A stretch of DNA of 64,000 nucleotides, taken from assembly GCA_017540825.1 (NCBI GenBank), contig JAFYAH010000016.1, positions 1-64,000 on the forward strand, written 5' to 3'. The stretch is from Candidatus Methanomethylophilaceae archaeon (GTDB lineage Archaea; Thermoplasmatota; Thermoplasmata; Methanomassiliicoccales; Methanomethylophilaceae). The notes under the pieces are model-generated. The model was not told where the DNA came from. It did no database searches and worked only from the letters and a program-made list of their open reading frames with translations. A program made the position numbers and the translations under genes. Positions 45,160-54,049 of this stretch are shown in pieces. Numbering within the stretch: position 1 is the first letter of the stretch; every line of letters begins with the position of its first letter.

Positions 45160-46903
45160 CTCGCAGGCTCCATACGTCGGAGTCGGTCTGGAGCTTCACC
45201 ATCCTCTCGAACAGCCCTCCGGATTCCCTCAGCACCGACGGCGGGCCTTCCTCGCCCACCTTCCCTCCCGACAGGACGACGATCTTGTCAGCCTCCTCCA
45301 CGGTCCTCATCCTGTGGGCGATTATCAGCACCGTCTTGTCGACTACGAGCCTGGACAGGGCCTTCTGGACCCTACTCTCCGATTCGGTGTCGAGCGAGGC
45401 CGTGGCTTCGTCCATGATGATGATCGGGGCGTCCTTCAGTATCGCCCTCGCTATGGATATCCTCTGCCTCTCGCCTCCGGAGAGCTTGCTCCCGTTCTCG
45501 CCTATCACCGTGCCGTATCCTTCGGGAAGAGCGGACACGAACTCGTCGCACATCGCAGCTTCGGCCGCCGCGAGCACCTCCTCGTCGGATGCTCCCCTCC
45601 TTCCTATGCGGATGTTCTCCATCACCGTGGTGTTGAACAGCACCACGTCCTGGAATACTATGGAGTACTTGCCCATCAGCGTCTCGGGATCGACCGTGGA
45701 TATGTCTATGCCCCCCAGGGTTATCTGCCCCTTGTCGACATCCCAGAACCTTGTGGCCAGCCTGGCGACGGTGGACTTCCCCTCTCCGGACGGGCCCACC
45801 AGCGCTGTGACCTCCCCCTGCCTCGCCACGAAGGAGACGTCCTCCAGGACCGTCTGGCCGCCGTTGTACGAGAACCCCACGTTCTTGAACTCGATATCGT
45901 AGTTCCGAGGCTCGAAGGACTCCGACCCGGTCTGGATCTCCATGCCGTTGATCTCCTGGATGCGCTCGCAGTGGTCCTCCGCCAGAAGCATGGCGGCAAG
46001 GTTCTGCAAGGCGATGTGGATCGGGTTGTAGATGCTCCCGACCATGATGAGGGCCGCGACGTAAGCTATCAGCGGTATGGAACCTTCGGAGAGCAGCACG
46101 GCGCCTGCTATGGCCGTGGTCGCGATCCCGAGCTTCAAGACCAGCTGCCCGCCGACCACGAATATGGTCATCGTCAGCTCCGACCTGATCTCCGCGCCCT
46201 CGACGGCGTCGAGATTCCTCCCCAGCTTCTCCATATAGGAGCCCTGCGCATCGTTGGCCTTGAGGTCCGCTGAGCATTCCAGAGACTCCTGTATCATCTC
46301 GGTGACGGCCTCCATCTTCTCGATCTTCTTCCTGTTCTCCTTCTTCTGCATCCCGGCCGAGAGGAACACCATGAGGAGCGCCACCGGGATCGGCCAGACT
46401 ATCGCCAGCCCTAATATGGGGGACCATGCGACTATCATCACGCCGACGGCGGTCGTGAATATCAGCGAGGCTATGAGGGCGGGGATCCAATGGGACAGCG
46501 CGGTCTCCTGCATCGTCACGTCGCCCATCATGCGCACCGTGAGGTCGGTGGGGTCCTTCTTGGCGAAGAACGACAGCGGGACCTTCCTCATCTTCTCCGC
46601 CATGCCCGTGCGGACGTTCCTGCTCTCCTGGTAGACGTCGAAGAAGCAGCGGTTGTACTGGTACAGATAGGCGGCGCCGGTCGCCAGCATCAGCACCAGG
46701 CCTATCGCCGCATAGACCCATAGTTCGAGGCCGAAATCGTACTGGTTGTCCCCTATCAGGCCGGCCACGAACATTATGGCGACCATCATCGGGACCATCA
46801 GGACGAAATCCGTGAGGAGCGTCGCCGCGATGGCCTCCTTGAGGTTGCTCCATTGCTACTCCGAGAGCCCCCAGCGTTCTTTGAGAGACCCTGGAACGCT
46901 CAT
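45160..46903 (-). CDS. ABC transporter, fused membrane/ATPase subunit 2, with in-frame amber codon
   Basis: ATG 46903 overlaps the stop of the partner ABC gene (ATGA). The N-terminus reads MSVPGSLKERWGLSE, TAG (46856-46858), then QWSNLKEAIAATLLTDFVLM. In relatives this segment is continuous (ALSE-x-G..DL.KA). A six-helix exporter-fold domain follows, then an ATPase with Walker A GPSGEGKST, signature LSGGERQRISIARAILKDAP and Walker B IIIMDEATASLD. The protein should end near 45160 (MVKLQTDSDVWSL) but the frame stays open to 44516. Without read-through the first start would be ATG 46798, losing helix 1. It probably pairs with the upstream subunit as an importer (YbtPQ-like) for a metal chelate. 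Confidence 0.85.
46856..46858 (-). other. In-frame TAG, codon 16 of ABC subunit 2
   Basis: Sits in the N-terminal elbow motif WGLSE-x-QWSNLKEA, which in relatives is continuous with a polar residue at this place. The gene's only coupled start (ATGA overlap) lies upstream of it, so the amber must be read for normal expression. Confidence 0.8.
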
Positions 46904-48687
46904 GCGGACGCCTCCTTGACCTTCCAGGAGAGGGCCTTCTGGTAGTCCTCCCACATGTCGCGGTACTTTCCAGCGGAGGACAAAAGCTCGTCGTGCCTTC
47001 CTGACTCGACTATCCTGCCGCGATCCATCACGCATATCAGGTCCGCGTTGCGGATGGTGGTGAGACGATGCGCTATCAGCAGCACGGTGCGGCCCTTGGA
47101 GAGCTCCTCGAACGCCTTCTGGATAAGATGCTCGTTCTCCGGGTCGGCGAACGCCGTCGCCTCGTCCAATATGACTATGGGGGCGTCCCTGAGGATGGCC
47201 CTGGCGATGGCGATCCTCTGCACCTCCCCTCCGGAGAGGTACGTCCCTCCTGGGCCTATCAGGGTGTCCAGGCCATAGGGCATCTTGGCGACGATGTCCT
47301 CGCATTGGGCGAGCCTGAGCGCTTCCGCCACCTCCTCGGGCCCGGCCTGAGGCCTTCCCAGACGGACGTTCTCCAGCAGAGTCCCTTTGATGAGGCGGTT
47401 GTTCTGGAAGACGTAGCTCTCTATGGAGCGCAGGTTGCTGCTGCCGATGTCCCGGAGGTCGATGCCGCCTATGGATATCGAGCCCTCCTGCGGATCCCAG
47501 AACCTTCCGGCCAGACCCGCCATCGTGGACTTCCCGCTGCCGGAGGGCCCTACGAGAGCGGTTATCGTCCCTTGCTTCAGCTCCAGGGATACGCCGTCTA
47601 TCGCGGACGCCAAGCCCTCGGAGTAGGAGAAGCGGACGTTGTCGAACGCGATGTCGAAGCCCTTCGGCATCCTAGGGGCGGCGGGCTCTTCCAGAGGCTC
47701 GATGGAAAGGATCTCGTTCACCCGCATCAGGGCGTCGTCCACCCTGTAGGTCTGGTCGGACGAGAACATTATCCTCATGAACAGGACCGAGATGAGCGGC
47801 GTGAACACCACGTAAAATATCACGTTGGAGACCATGCCGCTGCTTATCTCGCCGTTCTCCAGGACCTCGATGATCAGCACCCCGAAGACGATCACGTACG
47901 ACACGCAGCTGTTGACCAGGACGAAGAATGCGGTCATCGGCCTCCTAGCCATCTCGGTGTACCCCTGGCAGTACGCGGCGTAGGAGTCGATGGACCCATT
48001 GAGGCTCTGGAATGAATCCACGGTCTGCTGGAATATCTTCACAACGGAGATCCCGCGGACGTACTCCACAGCCTTGTTGTTGACATCGGCCATGGAAGAC
48101 TGCCATGCGGTCATGCTCTCCTGCATGGAGGACCTTCCCATCATGGACATGGAGATGTATCCCCCGATCATCACGGGGACGAGAGCGGCGACGCCCAGCC
48201 TCCAGTCGAACACCAGCAGCAGGGCGGCTATCGCGAACGGGAGGACGTACATCCCGGCCAGGTCCGGCTGATTATGCGCTATGAACTCGTGGGTGGACTC
48301 CACCGAGTCCTGTATCACCCTGCGTATCCTGCCGCTGCCCTCATCGTCGAACGCGCCTGGAGAAAGCTTCAGGGAATGCTCCACGAGCGTCTTCTTCATG
48401 TTCTTGGCTATGCGGAAGGCGGCGAAGTGCGACACCACGAGCGACAGGATGTAGACAGCTATCGACAGCGCCGCGAAAGCCATCGCCGACCAGCCGTATC
48501 CTATCATCGCATCCATGTCGCCCGCGCCGAGCGCCTCGTTGACCGTCAGCCAGATGTAATAGAAGGGCACGATGGACAGAATCGAGCTTATGGCCGACCC
48601 TATCATAGAGGCCGTCACCCAATGATGCCTGCCCTCGGCATATCTCTCGAATTCCGCTATGCGGCTATGCTTGTCTTTCTTGACCAT
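46900..48687 (-). CDS. ABC transporter, fused membrane/ATPase subunit 1
   Basis: A 595-residue exporter-fold ABC protein: six membrane helices (residues about 20-300) and an ATPase with Walker A GPSGSGKST, signature LSGGEVQRIAIARAILRDAP and Walker B VILDEATAFADPENEH. It is translated together with subunit 2, with which it should form a heterodimer. Location beside a siderophore-type uptake system and an AraC regulator recalls yersiniabactin-type YbtP/YbtQ importers. No TAG in frame. Confidence 0.92.
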   Translation of the reverse strand: MVKKDKHSRIAEFERYAEGRHHWVTASMIGSAISSILSIVPFYYIWLTVNEALGAGDMDAMIGYGWSAMAFAALSIAVYILSLVVSHFAAFRIAKNMKKTLVEHSLKLSPGAFDDEGSGRIRRVIQDSVESTHEFIAHNQPDLAGMYVLPFAIAALLLVFDWRLGVAALVPVMIGGYISMSMMGRSSMQESMTAWQSSMADVNNKAVEYVRGISVVKIFQQTVDSFQSLNGSIDSYAAYCQGYTEMARRPMTAFFVLVNSCVSYVIVFGVLIIEVLENGEISSGMVSNVIFYVVFTPLISVLFMRIMFSSDQTYRVDDALMRVNEILSIEPLEEPAAPRMPKGFDIAFDNVRFSYSEGLASAIDGVSLELKQGTITALVGPSGSGKSTMAGLAGRFWDPQEGSISIGGIDLRDIGSSNLRSIESYVFQNNRLIKGTLLENVRLGRPQAGPEEVAEALRLAQCEDIVAKMPYGLDTLIGPGGTYLSGGEVQRIAIARAILRDAPIVILDEATAFADPENEHLIQKAFEELSKGRTVLLIAHRLTTIRNADLICVMDRGRIVESGRHDELLSSAGKYRDMWEDYQKALSWKVKEASA

Positions 48688-48749
48688 GTTCCACCTATTT
48701 CGTAGTCAATCGATCTCTGTTCCTGACCTGCATCCTGCATCTTTCGGAT

Positions 48750-49520
48750 TCAAGAGTGCTTCAGGGACCCGTAGGCGACCACATGCGGGAGCCCGTCGCG
48801 ATCGTGGATCACCTCTGCGTTCACCTTGTAGACGTCCCTCAGCATCTCCTCCGTGAAGATCTCCTGGGCGGGCCCCTTGGCATACACCTGCCCCTCCTGG
48901 AGCACCACGACATCGTCCGCGAAGCGGGAGGCCAGGTTCAGGTCGTGAAGGATCATCACTGTCACCAGTCCGCGCTGTTCCGACAGGTCCTTCACGACCT
49001 CGAACATCTCCAGCTGCTTCTGGAGGTCGAGGTTGTTCGTGGGCTCGTCCATGAGCAGGAGCTGCGGCTCCTTGACCAGCGCTTGGGCGATGGAGATCAT
49101 CTGCATCTGCCCGCCGGACAGCTCGTTGATCTGCTTGTCCGCGATCCTGTCGAGAGAGAGCTCCGACATCGCATGGTCCACCATCCGCCTGTCCTCGTCG
49201 CTGGGGCTCCATCTGATGTGGTTGATCCTCCCGAGGAGGATCGTCTCGTACACGGTCATCGCCACGGCGCTCATGTGCTGCTGCGGCAGGTATCCCACCA
49301 GGTCGGTCGAGGTCTGGTCGACGCGGCCTATCTCCGTGCCGTTGAACGAGATGGACCCGCCATGGGGAATCTGCCCCGCCATGCATTTGATCAACGTGGA
49401 CTTGCCCGCGGCGTTCGGCCCCACCACCGCTATCAGCCTGGCGTCGGATTCGAAGGACACGTCGTGCAGGACCTGCTTCTGGCTGTAGCTGCATACCACG
49501 CCCTTGAGCTCCAGGCTCAT
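48750..49520 (-). CDS. ABC transporter ATPase, FecE/FepC type
   Basis: A 256-residue ATPase for an iron-chelate or cobalamin-type importer. It has Walker A GPNAAGKSTLIKC, the Q-loop VGYLPQQHM, signature ELSGGQMQMISIAQALVKEP, Walker B LLLMDEPTNNLD and the switch His in MILHDLNLASRFADDVVVLQ. Its ATG overlaps the stop of the permease gene. Confidence 0.94.
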   Translation of the reverse strand: MSLELKGVVCSYSQKQVLHDVSFESDARLIAVVGPNAAGKSTLIKCMAGQIPHGGSISFNGTEIGRVDQTSTDLVGYLPQQHMSAVAMTVYETILLGRINHIRWSPSDEDRRMVDHAMSELSLDRIADKQINELSGGQMQMISIAQALVKEPQLLLMDEPTNNLDLQKQLEMFEVVKDLSEQRGLVTVMILHDLNLASRFADDVVVLQEGQVYAKGPAQEIFTEEMLRDVYKVNAEVIHDRDGLPHVVAYGSLKHS

Positions 49521-50581
49521 GATGCGAACCTCCTCTTCGAAAGGACGAGATAGAAGAAGAACGGGATCCCGATGAACGACGTGAGGATCCCGACCGGGAA
49601 TATCGACGGCGCCGCCACCACCTTGCTCAGCATGTTGGCCATGATGAGGATGATCGCACCTACCGCCATGGACATCGGGATGTAGTACCTGTGGTCCTCG
49701 CCCACGAGGAACCTCGAGATGTGCGGCGCTATCAGCCCGATGAAGCCGATCGTTCCCACGAAGCAGACGGCGACGGAGGTGAGCACCGACACCACTATCA
49801 GGGTCCTTCTCCTGAGCCCTGCGACGTCCACGCCGAGGCTAGACGCGTACGCGTCCCCGAGCTTGAGGGCGGTGTACCTCCACGAGCTGAGAAGGAACAC
49901 GACCGATGAGATGGAAAGCACCAGGATGACCGCGCCGCACTGCTCCAGCGAGCATCTGGCGAGGCTCCCGAACATCCAGAACACTATCTCCGACAGCTGG
50001 TTGCTGTTCGCGAGCAGCTGCATCGTGGAGAGCAGGGCCTGGAACATGAAGAATATCGCTATCCCTGTCAGCAGGATGGTCGACTTGTCGGAGGCCCTGA
50101 ACCTGGCCACCATGTAGATGACCAGGCAGGCCATCATGCTGCAGCCGAATGCGCCGGCGGAGATCATGATCATCCCCATCGCTCCGACCGCGGAGGACCC
50201 GACGACTATCATCAGCGCGGCCCCGAACCCGGCCGACGAGGATATCCCCAGCGTGTACGGCTCGGCCATCGGGTTGTCCAGGATCGTCTGCATGACCGAT
50301 CCGGCGAGCGCTAGGCTCATCCCGACGGCTATCGCCATGGTCGTCGCCGGAAGGCGTATGTCATAGATTATCAGCCTGTCCATGGCGGTGACCTGGTCCG
50401 GTACGAAGAGCGTCCTTATGGCGTCGATGACCGACATCCCCGAGGAACCCACGGTGAGGTCTATGAAAAAAGCCGCCGCGCACACCACGATCGATGCCGC
50501 CAGGTACATCTTGCGCCTGCCTATCAGGCGATCGTATCCTTTCATCATGCGGGAGCCGTCTGTAGCTTCGTGATTCTCCAT
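49517..50581 (-). CDS. Iron-chelate ABC permease, FecCD family
   Basis: A 354-residue permease with about ten membrane helices. Family motifs: RLPATTMAIAVGMSLALAGS, MQTILDNPMAEPYTLGISSS, GFIGLIAPHISRFLVGEDHR and the C-terminal PVGILTSFIGIPFFFYLVLS. One permease gene is present, so it probably works as a homodimer with the FecE-type ATPase. It follows the triple-domain binding protein by 58 bases. Confidence 0.94.
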   Translation of the reverse strand: MENHEATDGSRMMKGYDRLIGRRKMYLAASIVVCAAAFFIDLTVGSSGMSVIDAIRTLFVPDQVTAMDRLIIYDIRLPATTMAIAVGMSLALAGSVMQTILDNPMAEPYTLGISSSAGFGAALMIVVGSSAVGAMGMIMISAGAFGCSMMACLVIYMVARFRASDKSTILLTGIAIFFMFQALLSTMQLLANSNQLSEIVFWMFGSLARCSLEQCGAVILVLSISSVVFLLSSWRYTALKLGDAYASSLGVDVAGLRRRTLIVVSVLTSVAVCFVGTIGFIGLIAPHISRFLVGEDHRYYIPMSMAVGAIILIMANMLSKVVAAPSIFPVGILTSFIGIPFFFYLVLSKRRFAS

Positions 50582-50639
50582 CTGCTGACCCCGATCTGCA
50601 ATCGTTGAAGGGGTTTGGGAATAGGTTTGAAGAAACGCA

Positions 50640-53600
50640 TCAGGAAGTGGCTCCCACCTCTCCGTCGATGGAGAAATACCAGACGCCCTTGAACTCGACC
50701 CATGGGAGGTACTCGGAATAGTACCCGTCCAGGGTCCCGAGGCAGTCCAGGTCGCTGTAGATCTCCGGGAACATGGTCTCAGCCATGAACTGGTAGACGA
50801 ACCAGCAGTCGAACATGCCGATCATGCTCATCTTGTCGATGAAGTAGACGTTGCCGCTGCTGATCGCAGGCACCGAATCGCTCCAGCCTATCCTCTTGCC
50901 GAGCTTGGCCGCTATGGAGTCGATGTCGGACTTGGTGACGCTGGCCCCCCATCCGATGAACTTGCCGCACTCCGGGGCGTACGACCTGAGGAGGTCGAAG
51001 AAGACGAAGTCGACATCGCTCGTCGCGAACACCTCGGGGCTCACGGTCTGCTTGTACTGGGTCAAGGACTTCTGGTTGAGGCACTCTATGGGGTTGTCCG
51101 ACTCGTTCTGGCTGTACTGCGACAGGTATGTGACGAGCTCGACATAGTACGTGTACTTCTCCGCAGGGACCTGCGAGAGCTTGCTGGACACCTTCTCGAC
51201 CTGCTTCTTGTAGAAGTCGGCGACCTTCGCGGCCGTGGACTGGTTGTCGAATATCCTTCCTACGATGTCGCAGTTCTTGCTCATGGTGTCCGGGTTGAGC
51301 TTTCCGACGAACAGGTCGAGAGTGACTATGGGGATGCCTGCCTTCGCCATCTTGTCCACGGTATCCTGGCTGACCATCCCGTACTGGATGCACCAGGTGG
51401 GGATGAAGACCGCATCGGGGTTCAGCGATGCGACCGTCTCCCAGTTGAACGTCCCTTGGAGGAAGCTGCCGACCTCGGTCATCCTTCCGAAGTCCATGCC
51501 GGCGTTTGACCACATCTCCTTCAGGTCCGGGTAGAACGAGTTGAGGTTGCTGTCGTATCCGACGACCATGTCGACGAACTGCTCGCCTGCGATGGAGGCG
51601 ATCAGGGTCATCGACTCGGCGTCGCCGCACACCACCCTCTTCAGAGGGACCTCGAGCGCCACCTCGCGCCCGGCCAGGTCGGTCACCGTCACCGTCCTGC
51701 CCACGTCTCCGCCCCCGGACGTCTGGGTCTCCCCGATGTCGCCGTCCAGGGTGAAATACCAGACGCCTTTGAGCTCGACCCAGGGCAGGAACTCCTCGTA
51801 GAAGCTTTCCAGGGATCCGACCGGGTCCAGCGACGAGAACATGTCGGGGAACATCTGCATAGCATGGAGCTGGAGGATCATCCAGTTCTCGAACGTGTTG
51901 AAATAGACCTGGTCGTAGACCATGACGTCCTTGCTCTTCACTGCGGTGACGCTGTTCCATCCGGGTCTCTTGGACAACGAGGCGCTTATGTCGGCGATGT
52001 CGGAAGCGGTGACCGTCGCACCCCACCCGATGTTCCTTCCGCATTCGGCCGCGCCGTTGTAGGCCATGAAGAAGACGTGATCCGGATCGCTCGAGACGAA
52101 GGCCTCTGCGCTTATCTGCTGCCCGGGCGTCGCGATGTTCTCCTGGCCGAGAGCCAGTGCCTCTGCGACGTTGGCTCCGCCCCTGTACGTGTCGAGCTTG
52201 ACCAGCATCTCTTCGTAGAAGGAGAACTTCCCCTCAGGGATCTGGGATCTCTTGCCGAGAACGGAATCCAGCTGCTCCGCGTAGAAGTCGGCGACCTTGG
52301 AAGCGACGCCTCTCCTGTCGAAGATCTTTCCGATGATGTCGCAGTTCTTGGACATCGTATCAGCGTCGTAGCTGTTGACGAAAAGATCGAGGTTCACTAT
52401 CGGGATGCCTGCGTCGGCCATCTTCTTGGCCGTGTCTTCGGACACCATCCCGTACTGGTACACCCACATCGGGACGAAGACCACGTCCGGGTCCAGGGAG
52501 GCGACGGCTTCCCAGCTGAACGTCGTGTTCTGGAAGCTTCCGACAGAGGCGATCTTGGAGAAGTCTATCCCGGCATTCTCCCACATCCTGGCCAGGTCGG
52601 GGTAGTACGTCTGGAGGTTGCTGTCGTATCCGACGAGGCAGTCCTTGAAGCCCTCCCCGGCGATGGCCGCTATCAAGGACATCACCTCGGCGTCGCCGCA
52701 GACCACCCTCTCTACAGGGGTGCTTATCTTGACTTCCCGCCCTGCGAGATCGGTTATGGTGACCGTGGTCTCCTTGTCCCTGCTCTCCGACACCGGGGTC
52801 GCCCCGACCTCGCCGTTGAGGCCGAAGTACCATACGCCTCTGAAGTCGACCCAGGGGAGGTACGTCTTGTAGAAATCGCCCAGCGCCTCGATGTATCCCA
52901 GGTCGCCGAAGATCTCTGGGAACATCTTCTCTGCATAGAACTGCTGTATCCACCAGCCGTCTATGGTCCCGCTCATGGACATCTTGTTTATGAAATAGAC
53001 CTCGTTGTTGTCGATGGCTGGGATGCTGCCGGCCCATCCGACCCTCTTGTCGAGAGCCGCAGCGAGCGTGCGGAGCTCCGGCTCCGTGGGGGCCTTGGCT
53101 CCCCATCCGATGTACTTCCCGACGTCCGGGTAGTATGCTCTGAGAAGATCCAGGAATATGAAGTCCACATCGCTGGAAGCGAACGCCTCTGCGCCCACGG
53201 TCTCGCCGTACTTGGTGAGGGACTTCTGGTTGAGCGCCTCCTGCGGCTTGCCGTCGTCCGTAGAATAGTTCAGGCAATACTGGCCGAGACTGGTTATCGT
53301 CTCTATGTAGTACGTGTACTTGTCCGCAGGGACCTGCGACATCTTGCTGGAGACCTTCTCCACCTGGTTCCTGTAGAATTTGGCCACATCGCCCGCCGTG
53401 CGCTCGTTCTTGAATATCTTTCCGAGCACCTCGCAGTTCTTGGCCATCTCGTCCGCGTTGAGCTTGGCCGAGAACAGGTCCAGGGTGACGATTGGGATTC
53501 CGGCCTTGGCCATGTTGTCGATGCTCTCCTGGGTGACCATCCCGTATGTGATGCACCAGTACGGGACGAACACGGCGTCGGGCTTCAGCAAAGCGACCGT

Positions 53601-53975
53601 CTCCCAGTTGAACGAGGAGTCCAGGAAGGATCCCACCGGCTTGATCTTAGAGAAGTCCATGCCGGCATCAGTCCACATATCCATGAAATCTGGATACATC
53701 TCGCGAAGATTGCTGTCATACCCTACCAGGATGTTCCCAAAGTTCTTTCCAGCTATCGACCCTATCAGGGTCATCAGGCCTGCGTCGCCGCAGACGACCC
53801 TCTCCAGGGGGACCTTGAGCTGGACCTCGTTGCCAGCCATGTCCGTCACCTTCAAGGTCTCCTTCTCGACAGGGGCCTTGTCGTCGCTGCTGCCGCCCAT
53901 GACGACGAAGGCTGCCACAGCAGCGAGGGCGACCACTGCGATGATGGCTATCAAAGCGATAATCTTTTTATCCAT
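50640..53975 (-). CDS. Giant substrate-binding protein with three tandem FepB/BtuF-type domains
   Basis: An 1111-residue extracytoplasmic protein anchored by an N-terminal helix (IIALIAIIAVVALAAVAAFV); there is no lipobox cysteine. Three consecutive copies of a class III binding domain of about 350 residues follow. They begin at KVTDMAGNEVQLKVPLERVV, TITDLAGREVKISTPVERVV and TVTDLAGREVALEVPLKRVV, each with CGDA, LVGYDSN or VVGYDSN, and an end block LPWV...GVWYF. Domains 1 and 3 are closest to each other; domain 2 has diverged (no CLNYS-like block). It feeds the FecD/FecE pair. Triple-domain fusion is rare, since this family normally has one domain per protein. A TATA-like box on the minus strand is at about 54020-54028. 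Confidence 0.93.
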   Translation of the reverse strand: MDKKIIALIAIIAVVALAAVAAFVVMGGSSDDKAPVEKETLKVTDMAGNEVQLKVPLERVVCGDAGLMTLIGSIAGKNFGNILVGYDSNLREMYPDFMDMWTDAGMDFSKIKPVGSFLDSSFNWETVALLKPDAVFVPYWCITYGMVTQESIDNMAKAGIPIVTLDLFSAKLNADEMAKNCEVLGKIFKNERTAGDVAKFYRNQVEKVSSKMSQVPADKYTYYIETITSLGQYCLNYSTDDGKPQEALNQKSLTKYGETVGAEAFASSDVDFIFLDLLRAYYPDVGKYIGWGAKAPTEPELRTLAAALDKRVGWAGSIPAIDNNEVYFINKMSMSGTIDGWWIQQFYAEKMFPEIFGDLGYIEALGDFYKTYLPWVDFRGVWYFGLNGEVGATPVSESRDKETTVTITDLAGREVKISTPVERVVCGDAEVMSLIAAIAGEGFKDCLVGYDSNLQTYYPDLARMWENAGIDFSKIASVGSFQNTTFSWEAVASLDPDVVFVPMWVYQYGMVSEDTAKKMADAGIPIVNLDLFVNSYDADTMSKNCDIIGKIFDRRGVASKVADFYAEQLDSVLGKRSQIPEGKFSFYEEMLVKLDTYRGGANVAEALALGQENIATPGQQISAEAFVSSDPDHVFFMAYNGAAECGRNIGWGATVTASDIADISASLSKRPGWNSVTAVKSKDVMVYDQVYFNTFENWMILQLHAMQMFPDMFSSLDPVGSLESFYEEFLPWVELKGVWYFTLDGDIGETQTSGGGDVGRTVTVTDLAGREVALEVPLKRVVCGDAESMTLIASIAGEQFVDMVVGYDSNLNSFYPDLKEMWSNAGMDFGRMTEVGSFLQGTFNWETVASLNPDAVFIPTWCIQYGMVSQDTVDKMAKAGIPIVTLDLFVGKLNPDTMSKNCDIVGRIFDNQSTAAKVADFYKKQVEKVSSKLSQVPAEKYTYYVELVTYLSQYSQNESDNPIECLNQKSLTQYKQTVSPEVFATSDVDFVFFDLLRSYAPECGKFIGWGASVTKSDIDSIAAKLGKRIGWSDSVPAISSGNVYFIDKMSMIGMFDCWFVYQFMAETMFPEIYSDLDCLGTLDGYYSEYLPWVEFKGVWYFSIDGEVGATS

Positions 53976-54017
53976 TCTACCACCGATATGGTATCAGGAT
54001 GGATTATCTCGCCGATT

Positions 54018-54030
54018 CAATATTTAACCA
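54018..54030. promoter_or_regulatory. Shared AT-rich promoter between the binding-protein and AraC genes
   Basis: AATATTTAACC is near-palindromic at its core. On the minus strand GGTTAAATATT can serve the binding-protein gene. On the plus strand it lies about 27 bases from ATG 54050 of the AraC gene, fitting a leaderless start. Confidence 0.4.
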
Positions 54031-54049
54031 TGACTAAAAATTACAAATA

